A DNA stretch of 64,000 nucleotides from Allobosea sp. Root381 (GCF_001429395.1 NZ_LMJT01000008.1:1-64000); one strand, 5' to 3'. Positions 19,609 to 28,151 are shown, numbered from the stretch's first letter. The notes: generated by a model from the sequence alone, not told the origin. Program-made: numbers and translations.

Positions 19609-21206
19609 GCTTCCACCGCCCTGCCCTTGAGCGCGAACAAGCCGCGCGGGCGCTTCTGGATGAACAGGATGATGAAGACCAGCAGCGCGATCTTGCCGAG
19701 AACCGCGCCGGCATAGGGCTCGAGTAGTTTGTTGGCGACGCCGAGCGTCATCGCGGCGACCAGCGTGCCCCAGAGATTGCCGACGCCGCCGAAGACCACG
19801 ACCATGAACGAGTCGATGATGTAGCTCTGGCCGAGATTGGGGCTGACATTGTCGATCTGCGAGAGCGCGACACCGGCGAGCCCCGCGACACCGGAGCCCA
19901 GCCCGAAGGTCAGCGCATCGACGCGGCCGGTGCGGATGCCCATCGCCGCGGCCATGCGCCGATTCTGCGTCACTGCGCGCATCTGGAGGCCAATCGGCGT
20001 GAGCTTCAGGATCGCCAGCAGCGTCGCGAAGACCAAGGCCGCAAAGACGATGATCCAGAGTCGGTTATAGGTAATCGCTAAACCACCGAGTTCGAAGGCA
20101 CCCGACATGAAGTTCGGCGCGCCGACCTCGCGATTGGTCGGGCCGAAGGCGGTCCGGACCGCCTGCTGCAGGATCAGGCTGATGCCCCAGGTCGCGAGCA
20201 GCGTCTCGAGCGGGCGGCCATAGAGAAATCGGATCACGCCGCGCTCGATGGCGATGCCGACCAGCCCCGCGACCGCGAAGGCGAGCGGCACCGCGATCAT
20301 CAGGGAATAGTCGAACAGGCCGGGCGCGCTGGTGCGGATGACCTCCTGCACGATGAAGGTGGTGTAGGCGCCGATCATCACCATCTCGCCATGGGCCATG
20401 TTGATGACGCCCATGACGCCGAAGGTGATCGCGAGGCCGATCGCCGCCAGCAGCAGCACCGAGCCGAGCGAGAGGCCGTACCAGAGGTTCTGGCCGGCGC
20501 GCCACAATGCGAGCTTGCCTTCGATGGCGGAGATGGCGCGGGTTTGCGCCTCCTTCAGCTCCTGCGAGGAATCCGCCGGCAGCGATCGCAGCGTCGCCAG
20601 CGCATCCTGGTCGCCGCGCTCGCTCAGCACGTCGATGGCGGCGATCTTGTCTAGCGCCACGGCATCGGGTTTGGCGATGAGGATCGCGGCCTGCGCCTGG
20701 CGCAGCGCCGTCCTGGCGCGGGCGTCGGTTTCCTTGGCGATGGCGCTCTCGAGGACCGGCAGCAGCGAGGCGTCGCGTGACTTGAAGACTGCCTCGGCGG
20801 CAGCGATGCGCTTGCCGGCGTCGGGATTGAGCAGGCCGAGGCCGCCGAGGGCCGCCTGAATGTTGCGGCGAACGCCGTTGTTGAGCCGTACCGGACTGAG
20901 CCCGGTGGGCTCGGCCGGAAGAGCCGCGCCCGTCCGGGCGTCGAGCCATTTGCCGTCCGCGGTCTTCACGACCACGGCCTCGCCCCCGGCCAGCAGCCGG
21001 CCATCGGCCAAAGCCTCGATGATCGTCGCGGCCTGCGGATGGGCGTTCGCGATCAGAAGCTCGATGGCACGGTTGGTATCGGAAAAGCTGTCGGCACCGA
21101 GCCTGGTGAAGGCCTCGTCGGCGGTCTGCCCCGCCGATACGCTCGGCTGGAGCGCGAGCAACGTCGCGAGCGCGATCAGGCGCAGAAGGCTGGACAGAAT
21201 TCGCAT
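19605..21206 (-). CDS. urtB: Urea ABC transporter permease UrtB
   Basis: The LivH-like permease of the urea importer. UrtB proteins carry an N-terminal periplasmic alpha-helical extension before the membrane domain, and this is seen here: a signal-like hydrophobic start (LLRLIALATLLALQPSVSAGQ), about 240 residues of helical repeats, then seven to eight membrane helices with GVMGVINMAHGEMVMIGAY. The start at 21206 is chosen because AAGCGGATCC precedes it and a signal peptide follows at once; the frame is open to 21266. Confidence 0.93.
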   Translation of the reverse strand: MRILSSLLRLIALATLLALQPSVSAGQTADEAFTRLGADSFSDTNRAIELLIANAHPQAATIIEALADGRLLAGGEAVVVKTADGKWLDARTGAALPAEPTGLSPVRLNNGVRRNIQAALGGLGLLNPDAGKRIAAAEAVFKSRDASLLPVLESAIAKETDARARTALRQAQAAILIAKPDAVALDKIAAIDVLSERGDQDALATLRSLPADSSQELKEAQTRAISAIEGKLALWRAGQNLWYGLSLGSVLLLAAIGLAITFGVMGVINMAHGEMVMIGAYTTFIVQEVIRTSAPGLFDYSLMIAVPLAFAVAGLVGIAIERGVIRFLYGRPLETLLATWGISLILQQAVRTAFGPTNREVGAPNFMSGAFELGGLAITYNRLWIIVFAALVFATLLAILKLTPIGLQMRAVTQNRRMAAAMGIRTGRVDALTFGLGSGVAGLAGVALSQIDNVSPNLGQSYIIDSFMVVVFGGVGNLWGTLVAAMTLGVANKLLEPYAGAVLGKIALLVFIILFIQKRPRGLFALKGRAVEA

Positions 21207-21339
21207 GGATCCGCTTCGGTTTCGGGACTTCGCCCTGCCGCGGTGGTCGCCGCGCCCCCGGCGCATGGCCGAGGGCGCAGTCGCAATGTGAAGGACGGCC
21301 GCGCTCTATGGGCCCGTGCCGTCCCTCCCCCTCAACCCC

Positions 21340-22620
21340 TTAAGCGCCGCCGCACTTGCCGGTCTTGACGTTGAAGTTGCCGCACTTCTTTTCGACCCAG
21401 TCGCCGACCAGATCCTTCGAACCATCGAGTTCCTTCGACCAGGCGTCACCCGCGACGAGGCCGGTCTTGGAGACCACGTCGAACTGGCCGTCGGCCTTGA
21501 TCTCGCCGATCAGGACGGGCTTGGTGATGTGGTGGTTCGGGAGCATCTTGGAGATGCCGCCGGTCAGGTTCGGCGCCTCGATGCCGGGCAGCGCGTCGAT
21601 GACCTTGTCCGGCTCGAAGCTCTTGGCCTTCTCGACCGCCTTCACCCACATGGCGAAGCCGATGACATGGGCCTCCATCGGATCGTTGGTGACGGCCTTG
21701 TCGTTCTTCTTGAAGGCCTTCCACTGCTTGATGAAGGCGTCGTTCTCAGGCGTCTTGACCGACTGGAAGTAGTTCCATGCGGCGAGATGGCCGACCAGCG
21801 GCTTGGTGTCGATGCCGGCAAGCTCCTCCTCGCCGACCGAGAAGGCGACAACAGGAATGTCGGTCGCCTTGATGCCCTGGTTGCCAAGCTCCTTGTAGAA
21901 CGGCACGTTGGCGTCGCCGTTGATGGTCGAGACCACGGCTGTCTTCTTGCCCGCGGTGCCGAACTTCTTGATGTCGGAGACGATCGTCTGCCAGTCGGAA
22001 TGGCCGAACGGCGTGTAGTTGATCAGGATGTCTTCCTTGGCGACGCCCTTGGACAGCAGATAGGCCTCGAGGATCTTGTTGGTCGTGCGCGGATAGACAT
22101 AGTCGGTGCCGGCGAGCACCCAGCGCTGGACCTTCTCCTCCTTGGCGAGATAGTCGACCGCCGGAATGGCCTGCTGGTTCGGCGCGGCGCCGGTGTAGAA
22201 GACGTTGCGCTCGCTCTCCTCGCCCTCGTACTGGACGGGGTAGAACAGGATCGAATTCAATTCCTTGAAGACGGGCAGCACAGATTTGCGCGAGACCGAG
22301 GTCCAACAGCCGAAGACGGCCGCGACCTTGTCCTTGGTGATCAGCTCGCGCGCCTTCTCGGCGAAGAGCGGCCAGTTCGAGGCGGGGTCGACCACGACCG
22401 CCTCGAGCTTCTTGCCGAGGACGCCGCCCTTCTTGTTCTGCTCCTCGATGAGCATGAGCATGACGTCCTTCAGGGTCGTCTCGGAGATCGCCATGGTGCC
22501 CGAGAGCGAGTGAAGGATGCCGACCTTGATCGTCTCCTGCGCGGCGGCAGGCAGATACGATCCGAGCATGGTGGCGCCCGCGAGCGCGGCGCCCAGAATA
22601 ACGCGACATGTGGTGTTCAC
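21340..22620 (-). CDS. urtA: Urea ABC transporter substrate-binding protein UrtA
   Basis: A periplasmic binding protein of 426 residues that captures urea for UrtBCDE. A signal peptide (VILGAALAGATMLGSYLPAAAQ) precedes the typical UrtA core ETIKVGILHSLSGTMAISE, with VFGCWTSVSRKSVLPVFK and LFYPVQYEGEE. The GTG at 22620 has GGGAG six bases upstream and places the signal peptide correctly. It is the first gene of the operon and is preceded by a sigma-54 promoter. A 133-base gap separates it from urtB. Confidence 0.95.
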   Translation of the reverse strand: MNTTCRVILGAALAGATMLGSYLPAAAQETIKVGILHSLSGTMAISETTLKDVMLMLIEEQNKKGGVLGKKLEAVVVDPASNWPLFAEKARELITKDKVAAVFGCWTSVSRKSVLPVFKELNSILFYPVQYEGEESERNVFYTGAAPNQQAIPAVDYLAKEEKVQRWVLAGTDYVYPRTTNKILEAYLLSKGVAKEDILINYTPFGHSDWQTIVSDIKKFGTAGKKTAVVSTINGDANVPFYKELGNQGIKATDIPVVAFSVGEEELAGIDTKPLVGHLAAWNYFQSVKTPENDAFIKQWKAFKKNDKAVTNDPMEAHVIGFAMWVKAVEKAKSFEPDKVIDALPGIEAPNLTGGISKMLPNHHITKPVLIGEIKADGQFDVVSKTGLVAGDAWSKELDGSKDLVGDWVEKKCGNFNVKTGKCGGA

Positions 22621-22700
22621 GGACAACTCCCGAACCTTCCCCGGTTGGCCGCGCCCTGTCCGGGCGTCGGCGGGCCTCCCCGGCCCGGATGGGATGGTTC

Positions 22701-22715
22701 GCAAAGCATGTGCCA
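22701..22715 (-). promoter_or_regulatory. Sigma-54 promoter of the urt operon
   Basis: The minus strand reads TTGGCACATGCTTTGCG. This fits the RpoN -24/-12 consensus (TGGCAC-N5-TTGC) at every key base. It lies about 70 bases upstream of the urtA start and points towards it. Sigma-54 dependence implies activation by a bacterial enhancer-binding protein, by known biology most likely NtrC under nitrogen limitation. I did not find a clear NtrC site upstream. Confidence 0.85.
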
Positions 22716-23008
22716 ACCGCAGGAGCAGCGCATGGGAAGCCCGCAAATCTCTGCCGCACAGCGCGATGAAGCGACATTTCCTGCGGAAGAGGCGGCTCGG
22801 AACGCAAAATATTGCAATAGAAAGTGAAATTGCTCATTCCATAGGCAGAACTTCTGCCTACTGAATGCGCAGCCTGCCCGATGGGCACAGTTCCGCCTTG
22901 CCGGCTTAGATTCCGGTAGTGGAGGACAGCGCATTTTTTGACATTTACCCGATGCCAAGAATCACCCTAGCCTGACCCTGTCGGTAACAACTGAAAGGAG
23001 GTGATCCA

Positions 23009-23086
23009 GTGTCTCATTGTCATCAACCGCTGGTTCAGAGCGGGTGGAGCGGGTCTCTCTCGATCTTGAGGTCTTGTTCCGCGTGA
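23009..23086 (+). CDS. 25-residue ORF with a perfect extended Shine-Dalgarno sequence
   Basis: GAAAGGAGGTGATCCAG at 22993-23009 is the exact complement of the last 17 bases of a typical alphaproteobacterial 16S rRNA. It places GGAGG seven bases before a GTG. The frame then encodes 25 residues (VSHCHQPLVQSGWSGSLSIL and a short serine/cysteine end) and stops at 23086. Two hairpins follow, at 23104-23116 and 23135-23160, the latter a likely terminator. The unit could encode a small protein or act as an RNA that engages ribosomes. A TTGACA lies at 22938-22943. The function is unknown. Confidence 0.55.
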   Translation: MSHCHQPLVQSGWSGSLSILRSCSA

Positions 23087-23134
23087 GCTTTTGAACCTTC
23101 AGGCCCGGTTACCGGGGCTGCGGTTCGACAATGG

Positions 23135-23168
23135 AAGGGCTGCCCGAAAGGGTGGCCCTTCTTTCGTT
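23135..23168 (+). terminator. Terminator after the small ORF, upstream of rnr
   Basis: AAGGGC-TGCCC-GAAA-GGGTG-GCCCTT forms a stable stem with a GAAA tetraloop followed by CTTTCGTT. It would end a short transcript covering the 25-codon ORF about 100 bases before rnr. Confidence 0.65.
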
Positions 23169-23266
23169 GCGGGACATGCATTCGGCGGCGCTTCTGGTAT
23201 CTCGGCAGTGCGCATGCCACATCAGGGGCATGATCCAGAATTCCAGCCTCTCCGAGAGCAACCGCG

Positions 23267-25615
23267 TTGTCCGTGCCTGAACCCAGCCGCGAGGCGATAC
23301 TCAATTTCATCGAGTCCGAGCGCGAGGCCGGCCGCGAGGTCGGCCGGCGCGAGATCGCGAAGGCCTTCGGCCTTTCGGGCGGCGGCAAGATCTGGCTGAA
23401 GCGCCTTCTCAAGGATCTGGAGGAAGAAGGCGAGACCGGCGGTGACGGCGTCGCGCGGCCGGTGCATCCGCGCGGGGCGCTGCCGCCTGTCCTGCTGTCC
23501 GAGATCAAGGGCAAGGACCGCGATGGCGACCTGACCGCCGCGCCGCTGGAATGGGACGAGGCCGAGCAGGGGCCGGCGCCGCGCATCCTGATCGAGCGTC
23601 CGCGCGAGGGCCGCCGCACGCATAAGGCAGCGGCACCGGCGCCCGGCCCCGGTGATCAGGTCCTGCTGAAGCTGACACGGCTCAAGGGCGTCGAGGGCTT
23701 CGCCTATTCCGGCCGCGTCCTGAAGGTGATGGGCAAGGGCAAGGCGCAGGTGCTCGGCATCTTCCGCGCCCTGCCCGACGGTTCCGGGCGGCTTGTGCCT
23801 ATCGACAAGAAGGCGCAGGGTCGCGAGGCGCTGATCCCCAAGGGCCGCACCGGCGAGGCCGAGGACGGCGACCTGGTCTCGGTCAGCATGCGCCGTGAAA
23901 GCCGCTTCGGTCCGCCCGAGGCGCAGGTGCGCGAGCGGCTGGGCTCGATCAAGTCCGAGCGCGCGGTCAGCCTGATCGCGATCCACGCGCATGGCATTCC
24001 GCACGAATTCCCGCCGGCAGCGCTGAAGGAGGCGGATGACGCGCCACTGGCGAACCTCCAAGGACGCGAGGATTGGCGCGCCTTGCCGCTGGTCACCATC
24101 GACCCGGCCGACGCCAAGGACCATGACGACGCGGTCCATGCCGCGCCGGACGACGCCCCCGACAATCCCGGTGGCCATATCGTCACCGTCGCGATCGCCG
24201 ATGTCGCCGCTTATGTCCGCCCGGGCTCGGCGCTGGACCGCGAGGCGCTGGAGCGCGGCAATTCGGTCTATTTCCCCGATGGCGTCGTGCCGATGCTGCC
24301 CGAGCGCATCTCGAACGACCTGTGCTCGCTGCGCGAGGGCGAGGACCGGCCGGCGCTGGCGGTCCGGCTCGTGCTCAAGGCCGACGGCTCGAAGAAGAGC
24401 CATTCCTTCCACCGCATCCTCATGCGTTCGGCCGCAAAGCTCTCCTACAGCCAAGCGCAGGACGCGATCGACGGCAAGCCGGACGACAAGGCCGGCCCGG
24501 TCCGCGAATCGATCCTGATGCCGCTCTGGGCGGCCTATGGCGTCGCGGCGCGAGCCCGCGACGCGCGCCAACCGCTGGATCTCGACCTGCCGGAGCGCAA
24601 GCTCGTGCTGAAGCCGGACGGTTCGGTCGATCGTGTCATCGTCCCCGAGCGGCTGGCAGCGCACCGGCTGATCGAGGAGTTCATGATCCTCGCCAACGTC
24701 GCCGCCGCCGAGACGCTGGAGAAGGCCGGCAGCCAGCTGATCTATCGCTGCCATGACGAGCCCTCGCTTGAGAAGATGCGGGCTCTTGGCGAGGTTCTGG
24801 CCTCGATCGGTATCAAACTGCCGAAGGATGCCGCGCTGCGGCCGGTGCTGTTCAACCGCATCCTCAAGATGATCAAGGGCTCGGAGAACGAGACCCTGAT
24901 GAACGAAGTGGTTTTGCGGACCCAGGCGCAGGCCGAGTATGTCGCCGAGAATTACGGGCATTTCGGGCTGAACTTACGCCGCTACGCGCATTTCACCTCG
25001 CCGATCCGTCGCTATGCCGACCTGATCGTGCATCGGGCGCTGATCACAGCCCTGAAGCTGGGCGATGACGGGCTGGCGAAGGGCACGACACTGGAAGCGC
25101 TGCGCGAGGTCGCGACGCGCATCTCGGCGGCCGAGCGACGCGCCATGGCGGCCGAGCGCGAGACCACGGACCGGCTGATCGCGCATTTCCTCGCCGACCA
25201 GATCGGCGCTTCCTTCGACGGACGCATCGGCGGGGTCAATCGCGCCGGCCTCTTCGTCAAGCTCGACGGCACGGGCGCCGACGGCTTCGTCCCCGCCTCG
25301 ACCCTGGGTGCGGATTACTATCGATATGACGAGGCGGCGCATGCCCTGATCGGCGAGCGCACCGGCGAGAGCTTCCGGCTCGGTGACCGGGTCCATGTCA
25401 AGCTGGTCGAGGCGGCGCCCGTCGCGGGCGCGCTGCGCTTCGAGCTGCTCTCGGAAGGACGCCAGGGCATGCCGGGTCCCGGCGGGCGGCGGGGCCGCTT
25501 CCCATCTCCCGGGCGTGGCCGCTCCGGCTCCACCTTCGGCGCAAGCCGCAGTCCGGCGCCCGCCAAGCCAGGGCGCGGCAAATCGGGCAAGCCGAAATCC
25601 GGCAAGAGGCGGTGA
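23267..25615 (+). CDS. rnr: Ribonuclease R
   Basis: A 3'-5' processive exoribonuclease of the RNB (RNase II) family that degrades structured RNA. The 782-residue product has an N-terminal winged-helix region, cold-shock-like domains, and the RNB catalytic core with the metal-binding aspartates in VTIDPADAKDHDDAVHA and the motif GNSVYFPDGVVPMLPERISN. It continues with the HFTSPIRRYADLIVHR signature, an S1 RNA-binding domain, and a basic glycine/arginine/lysine tail. The first codon is TTG 23267 or GTG 23273; neither has a strong ribosome binding site. DUF983 follows with overlap. Confidence 0.95.
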   Translation: MSVPEPSREAILNFIESEREAGREVGRREIAKAFGLSGGGKIWLKRLLKDLEEEGETGGDGVARPVHPRGALPPVLLSEIKGKDRDGDLTAAPLEWDEAEQGPAPRILIERPREGRRTHKAAAPAPGPGDQVLLKLTRLKGVEGFAYSGRVLKVMGKGKAQVLGIFRALPDGSGRLVPIDKKAQGREALIPKGRTGEAEDGDLVSVSMRRESRFGPPEAQVRERLGSIKSERAVSLIAIHAHGIPHEFPPAALKEADDAPLANLQGREDWRALPLVTIDPADAKDHDDAVHAAPDDAPDNPGGHIVTVAIADVAAYVRPGSALDREALERGNSVYFPDGVVPMLPERISNDLCSLREGEDRPALAVRLVLKADGSKKSHSFHRILMRSAAKLSYSQAQDAIDGKPDDKAGPVRESILMPLWAAYGVAARARDARQPLDLDLPERKLVLKPDGSVDRVIVPERLAAHRLIEEFMILANVAAAETLEKAGSQLIYRCHDEPSLEKMRALGEVLASIGIKLPKDAALRPVLFNRILKMIKGSENETLMNEVVLRTQAQAEYVAENYGHFGLNLRRYAHFTSPIRRYADLIVHRALITALKLGDDGLAKGTTLEALREVATRISAAERRAMAAERETTDRLIAHFLADQIGASFDGRIGGVNRAGLFVKLDGTGADGFVPASTLGADYYRYDEAAHALIGERTGESFRLGDRVHVKLVEAAPVAGALRFELLSEGRQGMPGPGGRRGRFPSPGRGRSGSTFGASRSPAPAKPGRGKSGKPKSGKRR

Positions 25616-26061
25616 TGGCAGTTCAGATCCACAGTTCCGCCGGCGCTCCCGCGGCACGCGATTGGCGCAGGGCGATCGGCAACGGCCTGCGCTGCCGCTG
25701 CCCCGCCTGCGGCAAGGGCTGGCTGTTCCGCGGCTTCCTGAAACCGGTCGATGCCTGTGCCGCCTGCGGCGAGCCGCTCCACCACCAGCGCGCCGACGAC
25801 CTGCCGCCCTATGTCGTCATCACCATCGTCGGCCATATCGTGGTGGGCGGCGTGCTGCTGGCGGAAAAATACAGCGACTGGTCGATGGGGCTGCAGATGC
25901 TGCTCTGGCCCGCGCTGACCGTGATCCTCTCGCTCGTGCTGATGCAACCCGTGAAGGGCGGCGTCATCGGCCTGCAATGGGCCGTGCGGATGCACGGCTT
26001 CGGCGGAGAGCCGCCCTCGCCCGAGCGCCAACCCCTGCCAGCACCGGTCCAGCAATCATGA
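25615..26061 (+). CDS. DUF983 membrane protein with zinc ribbon
   Basis: This 148-residue protein begins with a cytoplasmic zinc-ribbon-like CRCPACGKGWLF...CAACGEPL, followed by two hydrophobic helices (VVITIVGHIVVGGVLLAE and MLLWPALTVILSLVLMQP). This is the DUF983 arrangement, which in Rhizobiales lies between rnr and a NUDIX gene. The ATG overlaps the rnr stop; a GTG three bases earlier is possible. The function is not established. Confidence 0.88.
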   Translation: MAVQIHSSAGAPAARDWRRAIGNGLRCRCPACGKGWLFRGFLKPVDACAACGEPLHHQRADDLPPYVVITIVGHIVVGGVLLAEKYSDWSMGLQMLLWPALTVILSLVLMQPVKGGVIGLQWAVRMHGFGGEPPSPERQPLPAPVQQS

Positions 26062-26792
26062 ACGACCATGCGGTTACCCTCACCCAGGCCGAGCGCATCC
26101 GCGTCGCGAGCAATATCCGCCCCAAGGATGCCGCGACGATGATGATTCTCGATCGCAGCGGCGCGAGCCCACGCATCCTGATGGGCAAGCGCCACCCCGG
26201 CCACAAGTTCATGCCCGGGAAATACGTGTTCCCCGGCGGCCGCGTCGATCCGGGCGACCGGCACATGGCGGCGACGGGCGCGCTTGCGCAAATCTGCGAG
26301 GGCAGGCTCTGCAAGCGCACGGTGCGGCCGACCTCCTCCAAGGCCCGGGCGCTGGCGCTGGCGGCGATCCGCGAGACCTTCGAGGAGACCGGCCTGCTCT
26401 TCGGCTCGGCCGAATTCGGCGCGCCCGAGCGCCCGCCGGCCGGCAGCTGGAGCGACTTCGCCGGCCAGGGCGTCTTCCCCGATTTAGGAGCCGTCTCCTT
26501 CGTCGCCCGCGCCATCACGCCGCCGCGGCGGCCGAAGCGCTTCGACACCCGTTTCTTCACGATCGACGCCTCGGCCGTGGCGAAGCGCATCGAGAACGTC
26601 GTCGGCCCCGATTCGGAGCTGATCGACCTCGTCTGGGTCGATTTCGAGGAAGCCAAGCTGCTCGACCTGCCAACCATCACACAGGTGATCATACAGGAGG
26701 TCGAGGCCCGTATCGAAGGTGGATTCGCGCCCTATCTGCCCGTTCCGTTCTTCTGGGAGAAGAACGGCAGCTTCGTGCGCGAGGAGCTGTAA
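26058..26792 (+). CDS. NUDIX hydrolase
   Basis: The 244-residue protein has a NUDIX fold with an insertion: GKYVFPGGRVDPGD, then a spacer of about 40 residues, then the catalytic helix AIRETFEETGLLFG with the REx2EExG glutamates that bind magnesium. The longer spacing is typical of the NUDT7/8-19-like branch, which acts on CoA or nucleoside diphosphate derivatives; the substrate here is unknown. The ATG overlaps the DUF983 stop by ATGA. Confidence 0.9.
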   Translation: MNDHAVTLTQAERIRVASNIRPKDAATMMILDRSGASPRILMGKRHPGHKFMPGKYVFPGGRVDPGDRHMAATGALAQICEGRLCKRTVRPTSSKARALALAAIRETFEETGLLFGSAEFGAPERPPAGSWSDFAGQGVFPDLGAVSFVARAITPPRRPKRFDTRFFTIDASAVAKRIENVVGPDSELIDLVWVDFEEAKLLDLPTITQVIIQEVEARIEGGFAPYLPVPFFWEKNGSFVREEL

Positions 26793-26946
26793 GGGCGGCC
26801 GCGGCGCGAAATCGCTCCCGCCGCGGCTTTCACCTTGACTTCGGCCGGCCTTTACGGCATTCCGACGCCCGACGGTTTGCCGGGTCTGCCCGGCCATTAT
26901 CATTTCCCGTGGGCCTCACCGCCCCGCATGGTTCGAGGATATCCCC

Positions 26947-27114
26947 ATGGCCAAGGCCGTGACCATCAAGATCAAGCTGCTTTCGACCGCCGACACCGGC
27001 TTCTTCTACGTGACGAAGAAGAACTCGCGCACGATGACGGAGAAGATGTCGAAGAAGAAGTACGACCCCGTCGCGCGCAAGCACGTCGAGTTCAAGGAAA
27101 CCAAGATCAAGTGA
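26947..27114 (+). CDS. rpmG: 50S ribosomal protein L33
   Basis: The 55-residue basic protein ([20 protein letters not shown]...) is full length L33 of the cysteine-free type common in Alphaproteobacteria. Its last codons and stop lie within the 18-bp core at 27100-27117 that is repeated at 44785, so the 17.7-kb element has integrated at the 3' end of this gene while restoring its coding sequence. Confidence 0.97.
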   Translation: MAKAVTIKIKLLSTADTGFFYVTKKNSRTMTEKMSKKKYDPVARKHVEFKETKIK

Positions 27115-27117
27115 GGC
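27100..27117 (+). repeat. attL core, 18-bp direct repeat at the end of rpmG
   Basis: ACCAAGATCAAGTGAGGC here is identical to 44785-44802. The copy includes the final rpmG codons and the TGA. The two copies bound the integrase-encoding element, and the integrase lies just inside the other copy. Confidence 0.9.
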
Positions 27118-27153
27118 CGATTGGCCTAAACGCTTGATTTTGCATCGAAAAGA

Positions 27154-27178
27154 ACCGCCCCTCGCAGGGCGGTTTTTT
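27154..27178 (+). terminator. rpmG terminator supplied by the element
   Basis: ACCGCCC, a six-base loop, GGGCGGT and TTTTT form an intrinsic terminator 40 bases after rpmG. It lies inside the integrated element and is nearly the same as the original host terminator, now displaced to 44838-44864. Confidence 0.9.
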
Positions 27179-27228
27179 CGTTAGGGTCACAGTGGGAACA
27201 CGAGAAAACCGCTCTGCCGGAGCCAAAA

Positions 27229-27615
27229 TCATCCGGACATTGCGCAGTGCGAAACTCTGGACCAAGCCTGTTCTTCACTGGTCAAGGCTCGCGTTCCGAC
27301 GGCGACGGTCGACCGATTTTCGCCGCTCTTTCTTACGGTCACCTCAATTTGGCGAACTGTTAACACCCCCAGCGGCCCGTTGGTCGTCACCTCCATGAAT
27401 AGGCGTATTGTCTCCGTTCCTCGAAGATCAACCATCCGGATCTGGTTCGGCCAAACCCTATCGAGTGCGTCGAAGGCGCATGCTCCGAACTTCGCATAGT
27501 CGACATCGACTTGCCGGACGAGACCAGGCGTTCCCTCTGGAACAGTCGAGCATGCCGCTAAGCCCATCACCGGCAACGCGCCGACAATCGCCTGTCGGAT
27601 AAGATTCCATTTCAT
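27229..27615 (-). CDS. Small lipoprotein of the element
   Basis: The 128-residue protein starts MKWNLIRQAIVGALPVMGLAAC, a lipoprotein signal peptide with lipobox LAAC at residues 19-22. It continues with a beta-rich domain containing two further cysteines (GACAF, SHCAMSG). The start at 27615 has GAGGATCAAGAT in front and overlaps the stop of the repressor-like gene by ATGA, so both are expressed together. A lipoprotein made with a repressor in the integrated state could act at the envelope, for example in superinfection exclusion; that is an inference from position only. Confidence 0.65.
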   Translation of the reverse strand: MKWNLIRQAIVGALPVMGLAACSTVPEGTPGLVRQVDVDYAKFGACAFDALDRVWPNQIRMVDLRGTETIRLFMEVTTNGPLGVLTVRQIEVTVRKSGENRSTVAVGTRALTSEEQAWSRVSHCAMSG

Positions 27616-27851
27616 ATCTTGATCCTCACCCCTGCCCCACCCGCGCGGCATGCTTCACCTTCGGCGATAAAATCAACGCCCACCGCTTCCAACGCGGTGC
27701 GGAGCGCCCCCAAGGTGATCTCCCGTGGCTGGCGCGCGCCGCGTTCGAAATCCACGATCGTCCGCAAACTGACTTTCGAAGCCTCCGCCAGTCGCTCACG
27801 CGACCAATCGAGCATAGCCCGGGCGGCACGGCATTGTGCTGCAGTCAGCAT
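27612..27851 (-). CDS. XRE-type helix-turn-helix repressor
   Basis: The 79-residue protein consists of one HTH domain (CRAARAMLDWSRERLAEASK, VSLRTIVDFERGARQP, ITLGALRTALEAVGVDF), the single-domain form very common in alphaproteobacterial prophages. It lacks a dimerisation or self-cleavage domain. The ATG at 27851 is chosen because homologous proteins start just before the first helix; the open frame runs further upstream. It faces a divergent set of small genes across a 95-base region with two operator-like repeats and probably controls the element. Confidence 0.8.
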   Translation of the reverse strand: MLTAAQCRAARAMLDWSRERLAEASKVSLRTIVDFERGARQPREITLGALRTALEAVGVDFIAEGEACRAGGAGVRIKI

Positions 27852-27863
27852 GGTACGGTCCCT

Positions 27864-27913
27864 AGTTGCACTTTTTATGTTGACATACATCGAGCGAAGT
27901 CGCACGTTATATG
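27864..27913. promoter_or_regulatory. Divergent control region with two operator-like repeats
   Basis: AGTTGCACTTTTTATG (27864-27879) and AGTCGCACGTTATATG (27898-27913) match at 13 of 16 positions in direct orientation, 34 bases apart. A TTGACA lies between them at 27880-27885. The position between the repressor gene and the rightward early genes suggests repressor operators. Confidence 0.5.
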
Positions 27914-27946
27914 CGTACTTAACCTTAACGGATCGAGAGGCGCAAC

Positions 27947-28144
27947 ATGACGACGAGCACCGACTCGGCGGCCGCGACCGGCTTGCCCAGGACTCGGAAG
28001 GCAGCACAGGCTGAGCTCGAGCGCCTCATGGCCGAGCGCGGCTGCGTCACACATGAGCTGCTCGGTAAGGCAGGCTACCGGCTATCTCGGCATGGGGTCT
28101 ATTTGCCACCGGCAAAGCCGCGGCTTGTGCACATTGTCGGTTGA
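27947..28144 (+). CDS. Hypothetical 65-residue protein
   Basis: First rightward gene after the divergent control region. It is preceded by GAGAGGCGCAAC. The sequence (AAQAELERLMAERGCVTHEL...) is probably helical, with no recognised domain. Its place opposite the repressor suggests an early regulatory or small accessory product. Coding potential is moderate. Confidence 0.5.
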   Translation: MTTSTDSAAATGLPRTRKAAQAELERLMAERGCVTHELLGKAGYRLSRHGVYLPPAKPRLVHIVG

Positions 28145-28151
28145 GGGACCG

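Noticed and set aside
23035-23619. A 194-codon minus-strand frame upstream of and over the start of rnr
   Set aside because: It overlaps rnr and the small ORF and its terminator, has serine/arginine/proline shadow composition and no ribosome binding site.
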